Positions 1 to 10,714 of a stretch of 64,000 bases of DNA are shown in pieces (positions within the stretch are counted from its first letter, which is position 1; every line of letters starts with the position of its first letter). This DNA is from Sarocladium kiliense (lineage: Eukaryota > Ascomycota > Sordariomycetes > Hypocreales > Sarocladiaceae). Made by a program: the position numbers and the translations under genes. The notes below the pieces were generated by a model. It was not told the origin of the DNA, did no database searches, and saw nothing but the letters and a program-made list of their open reading frames with translations. The stretch lies in contig JAUZTG010000008.1 of NCBI GenBank assembly GCA_030734395.1, forward strand, positions 1 to 64,000, written 5' to 3'.

Positions 1-690
1 ATATATATTGTTAATTTATAAGTAATAGTAATTAATACATAAAGGTTGAAGTAAATTAATTTATATATTATTAATATATTAATTATTCTTAGAAGACCTT
101 TATTTATAACCTAGACTTAACTTATTATTTTAACTTATATAACTTAGCTTTAAATTAGTTTAACGATTTATAATTAAATAAATAAGAGTTATATTCGTCA
201 CACATTTACTTTAAAGAATAGCTTTTATAAAGGTTTTCAAAATTTAAAGGTAAATATTAAATTATCTTAATATAAATATTAATATAAAAGGCTTATTTTA
301 GTTATAATATGAATATAAAGATATCATTATTTAGCTATTATAATGAAAAAATTAAAATAAGTAATTATTATAATTCATCTTTATAAGTACTTTTATAATA
401 CTAAAGATAAGTAATTAAAGATTAAGAAAGATAGGCATTAACTTATTTAAGTTATATTAAAGATTAATTATAATAATAAGGCTTATTATGCTAGCTCTTT
501 CATATATTAATAATTAAATTTTTTAATAGCTTCTTAATAATGTTTATTTATAGATTTGTTATTTTATATTTAAATTAATATATAAGCTATAACAAGGGAA
601 TTTATCTAGAAGAGATTGATCTGACTTATATAAGAGTTAGTTATAAGTTAACTATAACTCAAAAGTATAATATAAAAGAAAATTATCTTA
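1..690. repeat. AT-rich block, probably RIP-degraded repeat
   Basis: The block is overwhelmingly A/T and dominated by TpA, TTAA and ATAA words, with very few CpA, CpG or GpC steps. It changes to ordinary base composition within a few tens of bases near position 690. No open reading frame of useful length survives. In Pezizomycotina this pattern is the classical result of repeat-induced point mutation acting on a former transposon copy. The original element cannot be identified by eye. The other intergenic regions of the window do not share this composition. The block reaches the window edge, so its full length is unknown. Confidence 0.75.
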
Positions 691-949
691 AATATCTAAT
701 CGCAACCACCACAACCTCACCTCACCAGCACGACCCACCACAGCCCTCTACCAAAATCGACAGGTCACAAAAGCACCACTCTACCACTTTCATTAAATCA
801 TTCACTGAGTATGAGAACGACTACGGCCACATTCCCTTGACTTTAGCCGTTCATTCACTTGCACTCTTGTAACACGCGCTACCCAAGTCCCCCGACTTCG
901 ACCTTCAAGCTCAGGGGTAGTCTTCCTCTCCTCTCTTTTACACCATACC
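691..949 (+). other. Upstream region of the first gene
   Basis: This ~260 bp stretch has normal, C-rich composition and separates the AT-rich block from the first gene. It probably holds the promoter and 5' leader of the downstream hypothetical gene. I see no clear TATA box and no other gene. Confidence 0.4.
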
Positions 950-2134
950 ATGGGTTTCCTCTCCAAGTCCAAGTCTAAGTCCTACAAGGACAGCCACTCC
1001 TCCCAGTCTTACTATTGCAATAATCCAACTTGTCCAGACGGCAACTACAGACACGAGGCTCCCGGCAAGCAGCTCTGCGTCTATTGCACCATCCATCATC
1101 TCAATCACCTCCTGACCGATCCTGCTACCATGGTGCACCCTAGTAACGACAAAGTTCTTCGGGAACGGAATGACCTGCTTGCCAGGCTAGACAGACATGA
1201 GCGCGAGAAGCTGGCTTCTCAGAGCACCCGCGTTGTCTTCCATCCCAACAACACATCCTCTTCCTTGTCTAAAGGCACGAGCTTCTCCAACAAGGCCGCC
1301 TCTGCTGGTTTCTCTGGTGAGACACCCCGTCCCTCAGCTGACAGCACTGTCACTGACCACCGCGCCAGAGCGGTTCATGATGACCCCCGTGGCAAAGCAA
1401 CACCATCAGATAGCTCGGCTTACACGAGCACTTCCTACCTAGGCTCTCCGGCCAGCTATGATGCTCAGACTCGCAGGTCTTCCACCAATCAGCATCGCCG
1501 GTGGCCGACTGCAGCAGCCTATCAGACCTCAGCTCAACAGGCCCCGCGATCGTCGGCATATCTCCAGCCCAGGGACAAGACTTATGATGTACCTGACGCT
1601 GCAACACACCCACGTCAGCACACTCCTGGCCAACCCAGACAAAGGCTCCACGATGTGCAGCAAACCCTAACTTCACAGCATCGCCCAACCTTCCAACGTC
1701 GCACAGATGGTCCATACCAGCGTCATCGCGAAGAGCAACCTCAACCTGAGCGCCCCATCAGCGAAACCCAACTCAGCAATCTGATCCCCGTCAGCGACAG
1801 CTTCAATGTCGCTGCTCCCTCAGACCCACGCATGCCACGGCTTCCTCCTCCCGTTGCGACTCACAACATCAGCGGCTACAGCTACCATCATCACGTCTCC
1901 CTTGCCCGTTCTCTGCCTCGCAAGCAGATCTACGGCGAAGCATACCGCCAGGATGCCGTCTCTTCCACCCATGACGAGACGGAGGGACGAATCAGCAATG
2001 CCAGCAACAGGCACCGTTCCATTATGAGTACCGCCTCAGGTCTACAAATCCTAGATGGCAACGGCAACTCCACTCCCATCCGTCGCAGCACCAGCGGTGA
2101 CAACGAGTGGCAATACGTTGTGGATGATGCGTAA
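950..2134 (+). CDS. Hypothetical disordered protein with N-terminal Cys/His-rich segment
   Basis: A single uninterrupted ORF of 394 codons. Residues 22-50 hold a cysteine/histidine cluster (CNNPTC about 20 residues before CVYC, then HHLNHL) that could bind a metal ion. A short charged segment with heptad-like spacing follows (around residues 65-90). The rest is low-complexity, rich in Ser, Gln, Pro, Arg and His, and is probably disordered. There is no signal peptide or membrane segment. I do not recognise the family. It is the gene nearest the RIP-like block, and its 3' end faces the 3' end of the pyruvate carboxylase gene. The ATG at 950 is the first in frame. An unrecognised intron is possible but not required. 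Confidence 0.6.
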   Translation: MGFLSKSKSKSYKDSHSSQSYYCNNPTCPDGNYRHEAPGKQLCVYCTIHHLNHLLTDPATMVHPSNDKVLRERNDLLARLDRHEREKLASQSTRVVFHPNNTSSSLSKGTSFSNKAASAGFSGETPRPSADSTVTDHRARAVHDDPRGKATPSDSSAYTSTSYLGSPASYDAQTRRSSTNQHRRWPTAAAYQTSAQQAPRSSAYLQPRDKTYDVPDAATHPRQHTPGQPRQRLHDVQQTLTSQHRPTFQRRTDGPYQRHREEQPQPERPISETQLSNLIPVSDSFNVAAPSDPRMPRLPPPVATHNISGYSYHHHVSLARSLPRKQIYGEAYRQDAVSSTHDETEGRISNASNRHRSIMSTASGLQILDGNGNSTPIRRSTSGDNEWQYVVDDA

Positions 2135-2653
2135 ATCGCCGATGAACATGTCGTAGCGAAGACAAGTACCTCGACTCTCATGTGCAATATACCCAGGTTC
2201 GTCTAGGGTTTCGGTGTTGAAGAAGGAGCTGCTGCTTGAAGACGAGTTTGTTGTCTTGTTCATGGTGTCAGCTGGGAAGTGGGTAAGACAGAATTTGCGC
2301 GGCCACGGAATGAACATGGGAATGGGGAGACTTGTTTTGAACACCCTCGCTGGCACGAGGGATGGTTCTGGACATGTTGTGGAGGCGATCTTTCCTTCTG
2401 TTTTGTTTGAGATACCCAGCGGACGTGATGACGTCGTCTTCATAGCAATGTAGCGAAATTATAAATAGACTGTAAACATGCAACACATATCACCCCGCAC
2501 ACTAGGTCAATTGTTTTGTTGAGTGGTAGTATTTAGGAATCATTGGCAAACCAGAATAATCATAAAGCAGTCGCATCCCAACACGAACCCGTACGCGAAA
2601 ACAACCATTCCCCACCGTAGTAGAAACCATCTCTTGCTGAAACTCTAGACCAA
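2135..2653. other. Convergent 3' intergenic region
   Basis: About 520 bp between two converging genes. It presumably holds both 3' UTRs. Short ORFs on either strand look like chance. No other feature seen. Confidence 0.4.
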
Positions 2654-5600
2654 TTAAGCCTTTGTGATTCTGCAGACCAGGTCGGAGCCGTCGACTGAAT
2701 CACCCTCCTTCACTTGGAGGCTGGCAATCTTGCCGCTGTGGGGAGCGGAGATGACCATCTCCATCTTCATGGCACTGAGGACCGCGATCGGGTCTCCCTT
2801 CTTGACATCGGAACCCTCCTTGACACGGAGCTCAACGAGAGCACCAGACATGGGGGCACCGACCTGGGAGGTATCGGTAGGATCGGCCTGTGATGGAGGT
2901 TAGTAAATGCTGAATCTGAATGCAGAAGGATGATCGACGTACCTTAGGTCGGCTGATACTTTCGACGGAAGCCTTCTTATCCATGATGGCAACCTGGCGA
3001 ACCTCGCCGTTGAGCTCGAAGAAGACCTCGCGCTGGCCAGTGTTCTCGCTGAGAGGACCAACAGCCAGAAGCTTCAGGATGAGGACCTTGCCCTTCTCGA
3101 GCTCGACATTAAACTCCTCGCCAATCTCAGGCCTGGAGAGGAAGTAGCGAGTTGGAAGCACAGAGAGGTCACCGAACTCCTGAGTCCACTTCTTGTAGTC
3201 CTCGAAGACCTTGGGGTACATGACGTAGGAAGCGACATCGGTCTCGGAGATAGGGCCACCGTACTTCTGAGTAAGGTCCTTCTTCACCTTAGCGAAATCC
3301 ACTGGCTCGAGTGACAGGCCGGGACGCTTGTCGAGCTTTCGGCGGCCACGGAGAGCATCTGTGCGAAGAGGCTCGGGGAAGCCACCCGGAGGCTGCCCAA
3401 CGAGACCCTCAAAGAAGTCAAGGACACTGCCTGGGAAGTCAAGCTCCTTAGCGCGAGCCTTGACGTCCTCCGGAGTGAGCTTGTTGGAGACCATGAACTG
3501 TGCGAGATCACCGCAGATCTTGGATGTCGGGGTGACCTTGACAATGTCACCGAGAAGCTCGTTAGCTTGCGCATAGGCCTTCTTGGTCTCAAGCCATTGA
3601 GAGCCGAGACCAATGCTCTGGGCCTGGAACATCATGTTGGTGAGCTGACCACCGGGGATCTCGTGCTCGTACACCTCGGGGTCGGGGCCAGCAAGGTGAG
3701 CCTCGAAGGGCGAGTAGAGAAGGCGGAGCTGTTGCCAGTAGATATCCAGAGCACGGACTTGAGAAGGGACAAGACCGGGGTCGAGGTCACTGCCCTCGAG
3801 CGACGCAATAATGGCATTGATGCTGGGCTGAGAGGTCATGCCGGACAAAGAGTCAGTCGCGGCATCGACAGCGTCGGCGCCAGCCTTGGCGCAAGCGACC
3901 ATGGAAGCCACACCGGTACCGGCAGAGTCGTGGGTATGGACGTGGATCGGGAGGTCAGGGTACTTCTCACGGATGGAGCCGATGAGAAGCGTGGCGGCAT
4001 GAGGCTTGAGGACACCAGCCATATCCTTGATACCAAGAACGTGAATGTCGAGAGCAACGAGCTTGTCAACGAGATCAAGGTAGTAAGGAAGGTTATACTT
4101 CTTGCCAGGTGCCTGCACGAATTGTTAGCTATGAAAACCATCAGGGGCGAGAAACTACTCACAAGCATGTCGCCAGAGTAGCAGACCGTGCCCTCCACGA
4201 CACCACCAGCCTTGTGAACAGCCTTGATGCCGACCTCGAGCTGGTCAATGTCATTCAGAGCATCGAAGACTCGGAAGATGTCGACACCATTCTTGAAAGC
4301 TTGCTCGACAAAGTGGTCAATAGCGTTGTCAGGAAGCGACGAGTACGCAACACCATTGGCGCCACGGAGAAGCATCTGGAAGGGAATGTTAGGTACAAGC
4401 TTTCTCATCTTCCTGAGGCGGTCCCAAGGATCCTCGTAGAGGAAGCGCATGGCGACATCGAAGGTGGCGCCACCCCAGCACTCAAGACTGTAAAGGTTGG
4501 AAAGAGCATGACTGGTCTCCTTCGCGATGTTGAGGAAATCAACTGTGCGGACACGGGTGGCCAAGAGTGACTGGTGAGCATCTCTCCAGGTCGTGTCCAT
4601 TAGAAGACAGCCCTTGTACTCGCGAACAGCCTTGGCGAAGGCCTTGGGGCCCTGCTCAAGAATGATGTTGCGCCAGCCCTTCTTGCAGGGCTCGCTAACA
4701 TCAATCTTAGCACCCTCGGGGGAGTAAAGAGTCGGGGGAGCGATCTCCTTCTTGAGCTTGGGCTCACCGATCTGGCCCTTGATGCTGCTTCCGTTGACAG
4801 CAACGTCTCCGAGGTAAGCAAGCAGGCGCTGGGCGCGGTTCTGGGAGCCAACAAGGTTGAAGAGCTGAGGAGTGTCATCGATGAAGGTGGTCCAGCAGGT
4901 ACCGTCGATGAAAGTGGGGTGAGTGAGGAGAGAGGCAAGGAAGGGAATGTTGGTCTTGACACCACGGACTCTGAACTCAATCAGGGCACGGAGTACCTTT
5001 CGGCGGGTGATCTCGTAGGTTGATCCCTGGCATGTCATCTTGGTGAGAAGACTGTCGTAGTATGGAGTAATAACTGCACCAGCAAAGCCGTTACCACCAT
5101 CGAGACGGACACCATTACCGCCGGCGGAACGGTAGACCTCGATCTTGCCGGTATCAGGCTGGAACTGCTTGGCAGGATCCTCAGTTGTAATACGGCACTG
5201 GATGGCAAAGCCCCGGGTGGAGATGCGGTCTTGAGTGAGGCCGAGCTGCTCAAGGGTGGCACCCGCTGCAATCTGGATCTGCGCAGCGACAATATCGATG
5301 CCAGTGATCTCCTCAGTGATGGTGTGCTCGACCTGGATACGGGGGTTGATCTCGATGAAGTAGTACCGGTTTTGCTGATCGACAAGGAACTCAGCGGTAC
5401 CAGCGTTGCGGTAGTTGACAGACTTGGCCAGCTTGACCGCATCGTTGAGGATGGCATCCCTAGTCTCGGTGGGGAGATCCTTGGCGGGGGCAATCTCAAC
5501 GACCTTCTGGTGGCGGCGCTGAACGGAGCAGTCACGCTCGTACAGATGGACAATGTTGCCGTGGTTGTCACCGAGCAGCTGGACCTCGATGTGCTTCGGG

Positions 5601-6867
5601 CGGTCGAGGAAACGCTCAACGAAGACAGTACCGTTGCCGAAAGCAGACTTGGCCTCGGATGTAGCTCTCTCGAAGGACTCCTTGAGGCCCTCGGCTTCGC
5701 GGACGACTCTCATACCACGGCCACCACCTCCGTAGGCAGCCTTGATAATGATGGGGAAACCATACTTGTCGGTAAAGGCCTTGACCTCCTCGTACGTGGC
5801 GACAGCGTCCTCTGTGCCAGGAACGACGGGGACATCGGCGGCAATGGCAAGCTTTCGAGCGGAAACCTTGTCACCAAGCGAGTCGATGACTTCGTGAGAG
5901 GGGCCAACGAACTACAAGCGGTCAGTTTTGTTGTCGCCAACGCGCGGGCACCTCAACGGCGAGCGGTTCGACTTACAATAAGGCCGGCCTTCTCCACGTT
6001 GCGCGCGAACTGGGCATTTTCCGACAAGAAACCGTAGCCTGTACGCTTTCAGTCAATACAAATGGTCCCACCTGACAACTTTTAGTGGTGGCAGGAGGTT
6101 ACTAACCAGGGTGGATCATTTGGACACCGTGCTCAAGAGCGATCTTGATGATCTCGTCGCCAGCGAGATAAGCACCAACGGGGGTGTACTGGCCACGCTT
6201 GCCAATGACGTACGCTTCATCGGCCTCTGTGTAGCAAAGTCAGCCTCGGTTCTTTTTGTCCGCCAAAATGCATGTTGCTTTGGAAACGCGAAAAGTCTTA
6301 CTCTGCCGGTGCATGCTAAGGCGGTCCTCATAACTGAAGACGTTAGCTTAGTTGAAAGCAAGCTGGGCCGCGGCTGTTGTTAAGCGACCTACCTGAAGAC
6401 GGCGACGGTGTGGAGTGACAGCTCGTGCGCCTGCACAAGACGTTAGTTGGAATCTCGTTGAGTCCAAGCCATTGGAGACAACACTTACGGTTCTGAAAAT
6501 CTACAATCGCCGGCATTCTCGTCAGTAAATAGCTTCTCACGGATCTTCCTCTGTTTCGTGCGGCATCGGCGGGGGTTCGTCATACTCGGATAGCTGTGGT
6601 GGGTTAGCAACCGCGGCTGGCGTTTGGCTTGGATTTGGGCGACTTACGGATTTCACCACGGTTGGCGACTGAAAAGCAGAAGATAAAGAGTCAGTAAGAG
6701 TTCACAGAGCATGCCGCAGGATTGTCGAGTAGATCTATCTTACCCAGGATCTTGTTGATTTGCATAATGCTGGAGTTGGCGCGAATGTGCTGCACGGTCT
6801 TGGGCTCGACATCATCATCGTCGAAGACATCGCTGAAAGTCAGCGGCTGTTGCGGGAGGGCCGCCAT
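2654..6867 (-). CDS. pyc: Pyruvate carboxylase, cytosolic, 11 exons
   Basis: Carboxylates pyruvate to oxaloacetate using ATP, bicarbonate and biotin; anaplerotic. Spliced exons (high to low coordinates) are 6744-6867, 6648-6668, 6586-6593, 6489-6500, 6393-6430, 6302-6333, 6107-6226, 5977-6038, 4163-5911, 2943-4112 and 2654-2887. They sum to 3570 nt, or 1189 aa, the usual length of the family. Order of domains: biotin carboxylase (starts VANRGEIPIR; glycine loop GGGGRGM), carboxyltransferase (TTWRDAHQSLLATR), and biotinyl domain with the biotin lysine at about residue 1153 in SAMKMEM. The N-terminus is acidic with no mitochondrial presequence, as expected for the cytosolic fungal enzyme. Exons 2-6 are only 21, 8, 12, 38 and 32 nt, yet all splice in frame into invariant sequence. 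The same-strand neighbour upstream is the mitochondrial pyruvate carrier. Confidence 0.96.
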
Positions 6868-9827
6868 GATGTTGACCGGATCAAGTGAGTCACTTGAAGA
6901 GGACGGAGCGGTTTCGATGGGAGGGATTGATGAGAAAAGAGAAGAAAAAAGGCGCCAGAGCCGGGCGGGAGGAGGAAAAGAAGAGTATAGGTAGCTGGCG
7001 GGGTGGGGAGCTGTCTGGATCTGACTGTCGAGCTCCGATTCTGGCGACGGCGGGGTGGTTTCTGGCTGCAGCCGGTTTGGAGGGGGTGTGCGGTACGGAT
7101 TGGCGTTGGCGTTGGTGTTGGTGCAGGGGCTTTCTTGTCGATGACCGGCGGACTGACTAGGGTCTGGTCTCTCGTCTGGCACCTGTGACGAAACACCAAG
7201 AGACCAGCTGGGGAGGCGTAGGAGGGTGGGGGTAGCCAATTAGGTAGGGTTAAAGCTAAGTGGGAGAGGACGATCAAGTGAAGCTAACGCTGCGGAAAAG
7301 CACAAACCTCGAGCGAGAAGGAGTATGCGTGCTGCGATAAGGATGAATGTGGTCGAGGTGAAGTCATGGATCGATGTTGTTCTGAGGAAGGGAGGAGGAG
7401 AAGAGCCCGGTGGTGAGACACGGGCGAGGCGAGGCAAGGTCCAGGGCAATGCGCCTGTAGCTCTTACGGAACCTTGCGCAACGACACCTACGGCTACAGA
7501 CAGGCACGGCAGAGAATAATGGCGGCCCGAGGCAGAAACAATTTCGTACTCAGCGTCCATTCCCAGGGCCACTTGGCAGGTACTGAGACAGTCATCGGTC
7601 TTGCCATCTAGCAGTTTGTTGGGAGGGTGAAGTTGATACCAGGAAGAAACCTCCACATCTGCCGCTCGTGCTGAGGCAGACCAGGTACTGACTGGCCTGG
7701 GATGCACTTCAGAAACAATATTAGGCTTGTTGGATCTGGAATCAATTGCATTCAATTTGTGTATTCCCGAGCACATGAGTCATCCTAGTCCGGAGGCTAC
7801 AGCTCAAAGTCGCTCAAAGCCCTCACCCAATCTTTCATTCGGTGGTCGTGAAGATATCGATCTCGCTGCTTCACATGCCTGGAGCTGCTGGGGCACTGGA
7901 GCCGGGGCTGGGGCTGGAGGGGCATTGGCCAATCAAAGGCCCCTGATAGCGCCAGCATTACGTCTTTGCCTCTCTTTTCCGTTTGTCTCTCTTTCCCACA
8001 GCCAGCGTGCGCCGAAGAAGAACGCTCGGCAGTGAGATCACCATATCTATTGCCAGCCAGCATCATAATCCAATGTCTCGTCATCGCTGTCTCAAGTCAA
8101 TTTGGCTGCTCCATCGTCAAATTCTGCAATATTCTCATCCATCCATTCCACAAATGGCCAAGAGCCACCCTCCTCACCAATCCTCCATCACCGCCATCTC
8201 CGGTCGTCCATCACTAGCTGCACTCCCTCTCGTCTCCGTTGGCCGCCATGTCTTCTACCGGTCAACACAGCGAAGCTCGTCCCCCATTCGGAGCCGTATG
8301 CCGAGCTGTTGCCACGGCTTCCAACGCCGAGAATAGCGACACACCGCGCTTGTTCATGGTCCCTGAGCCATGAGATGGGCCATCGCGACATTGGTCACCA
8401 GGTCTGTCTGACCCACCAATTTGCCTGTCGCCTTACTCCCCCGGCTGGCCAGGTGCTGTGTCTGGTACCTGTTCGAGGCCATCCCCTTCGCTCAACCCTA
8501 TTCTTTCTCGTCGTGCCATAAGCTAATGTTCCTTTCCGTAGTGCCATCGCCTCGTGCATGGGCATTTGATGTCCATAACGGCTCTACGCATCCGGCTGCT
8601 TGCTCAACAACCGAACTGAGCCGGTCCGGGGTAACCCTCCTCCTCCCAACTGCCCGTGATGATCAGCCCTGTCGCCCTTCACCCAATGAAGCCAGGAACG
8701 AGACGTGCACACCCTTTTGGGGCGTCAGAGATGCCCCCACGGTACTCTGTGGCATCCCACCGTCGCAAAGTGCCTCAGCTACACCCAGATGACCTCAAAG
8801 ATTTTTAGACGCAACGGCAAAATGCCTCAGCAGCCACCTGCGACCCTTGGACCCTCGCCAACTGAGCAATCACTATTACTCACACTTGCCAGCCGCTCTA
8901 CTATGGCCATTGGCGCGCCTCATCTGTAATTTGCCTTGCTTTTTTCTCAACGACCCATGACAACGTGGTGCACCAAATGTAGTTGTGGTCAGTCCCACCC
9001 CTCCGACCTCGGCTTTGCCCCGGTAAGATGTGGTAGGGCTGTTCGTCGCAATAGCAACCGAAGTTCGGTTATGGGTTATCTCAAAGCTTGCATGGCCTTC
9101 AAACGCTTCACGGGGTCAAAGGATACGAGAACCCAGCATTGCCGAAAGCCTAGGTACGTGAATTTCCGATATCCAGGGGTTCTTATGCAATCAGATCTCG
9201 ATAGCGCAGATCTCGGGTCAAGTACCACCGGTGTCCCTGCGGCTACAGAGGGATAGCAACGGGTCCCGCACGCAGGGTGCCAGTGGCAGACAGCACGTCG
9301 TGATAAAGACTTCCGGCAGGTGCAGCATCCGCCCCTGGGAGACACAAAGCCACAATCAATACCCATGCCCTAGAATACTTCTCGCAGATATGCTAGGTCA
9401 GACGCACAGCAAGTTGTTTCAATCGCATTGCATTGGTTCCAAGGGGCTGCTGGCCTAGGGTGGGTCCCCTTGTGCCTGTGTGCCGGCGACTATATCCCGT
9501 CCTGCCTCTTCCTTGCCTTACATCAGGCCATCTCAAGATCTTCAAGTCCACGCAGAGCCTCCTGCTAAGGCTGGCCCCAGCTTACACGACCAGACTACTG
9601 GGATCTGGAGCTTTTACCCCAGGATCGATCCGCAAGACATGCGGGGGAACCCGCCCGGCAGTGTCCCGTCACTTGTCTCTCCCGAACCTCTCCGAGATCA
9701 TCCGATCATACATCATTTGGCCAATAAGCATCCCCACCCCCTCCGACGATAGCATTTCCTAATTTGCTGAGCATCCTGGGCGAAAGCAGAGCTTATTTGC
9801 TGAGTGCTCCCTTGATCTTGTCCTCGG
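6868..9827. other. Long intergenic region between pyruvate carboxylase and MPC1
   Basis: About 3 kb without a recognisable conserved gene. The part next to 6868 is probably the promoter and 5' leader of pyruvate carboxylase. A CCAAT box lies near 7928 (sense GGCCAATCAAA). The 178-codon minus ORF at 7240-7776 and several others look like chance translations with no domain. A 41-aa ORF with a strong start context at 8248-8373 is listed separately. Confidence 0.4.
8248..8373 (+). CDS. Possible small ORF (41 aa)
   Basis: A 42-codon frame, including the stop, begins at an ATG in near-ideal context (GCCGCCATG). The predicted peptide is hydrophilic with no recognisable domain. It could be a small gene, an exon of a larger unannotated gene, an upstream ORF on a transcript, or chance. 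No flanking exon could be joined convincingly. Confidence 0.2.
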   Translation: MSSTGQHSEARPPFGAVCRAVATASNAENSDTPRLFMVPEP

Positions 9828-10371
9828 CTACTTGCGCGGGGTGCCTTTGGTGTTGCCCAGATAATGGAGGTTGATATATCGAGACGCCTGTGTGAGTTGC
9901 GCACCCATGTTGACAAAGTGACAAGCGAACAGGAGGTAGTTCTTGGGCTGAACGACCATCGAGAATCGCATGAAAGTCGATGAGTAGAGGCAAAGGGCAA
10001 GTGTCATTTGGCCCGAGATGCTAGTTGTCGTCGAGTCAGTACGTGGGTTCTCCCTGATACACAGCACGTGCTCTCTTACAGCTCAGGACTCTTTTGAGTG
10101 TCGAGTACCGCCGCGGTAGGGATGCCAAAGTTACTTGCTGGTCCCCAGAAGTCTGCCCAAGCTTGTCAGCCGTTGCACTGGGCAATAGCCGGTCCTCACC
10201 AGCTATCCGATCTTTAGTGCGAGCAAGCTCAGATACTCCAAGCCGGAGCATGAAGTCTTGACTCCACAAGGCTCTAAGCAAAGGGAATTGAAACTCACGT
10301 GTGGAGCAGAAGTAGCTCAGCGTTGGGTTCGCCCGGATTTTGGCGTTTGCCGCCTTGATCATTGCCGCCAT
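9828..10371 (-). CDS. mpc1: Mitochondrial pyruvate carrier subunit 1
   Basis: Inner-membrane subunit that, with MPC2/MPC3, imports cytosolic pyruvate into the mitochondrial matrix. Exons 10299-10371, 10080-10152 and 9828-10020 give 339 nt, 112 aa, normal for the family. The protein starts MAAMIKAANAKIRANPTLSY and then carries the MPC hallmark HFWGPASNFGIPTAA, followed by SGQMTLALCLYSSTFMRF and YLLFACHFVN, matching the conserved transmembrane helices of MPC1. Introns are 146 and 59 bp. The last few residues after GNTKGTP are less certain, because the frame ends soon after the conserved core. It lies about 3 kb upstream of, and on the same strand as, pyruvate carboxylase. Both proteins use the cytosolic pyruvate pool. 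Confidence 0.93.
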
Positions 10372-10714
10372 GATAATTGAGGAATTGCTGTCCTATCGCG
10401 ACACGTATCTTTTCATCGGGGCGTCCGTTTGAAGATGAAAGAAGTACAGTCTCACTCGCATCGTCTTGCGAGAGGGGAAGCTCTACAGCTCGCTGCATCT
10501 TACACTGTCATCCGTACCCCACCTCTCCGGATGGCGCCCGGCAATCCGGGGACGACTCGGCGATTGGGAAGCCACCCAACTTATTGTCTATGGACTTCCC
10601 AATGTATTCTGAGGGAAATTGCGGAGGTCTTTCAGAGAGTAGAAGAATTGAATGTTGATTCGGGGAGGAGCCCATTTAGAGTCAAGCGATGGCTAGACAA
10701 TGTGACACGCTGCC
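10372..10714. other. Intergenic region upstream of MPC1
   Basis: About 340 bp between the MPC1 start and the 3' end of the carboxylesterase gene. Probably the MPC1 promoter. Short ORFs here look like chance. Confidence 0.35.

Noticed and set aside
5231..6037. Long plus-strand ORF (268 codons) across the pyruvate carboxylase gene.
   Set aside because: Antisense shadow of the highly codon-biased carboxylase exons; no domain, and it crosses real introns.
7240..7776. 178-codon minus ORF upstream of pyruvate carboxylase.
   Set aside because: No domain, irregular composition, and lies in the likely promoter region; no splice partner.
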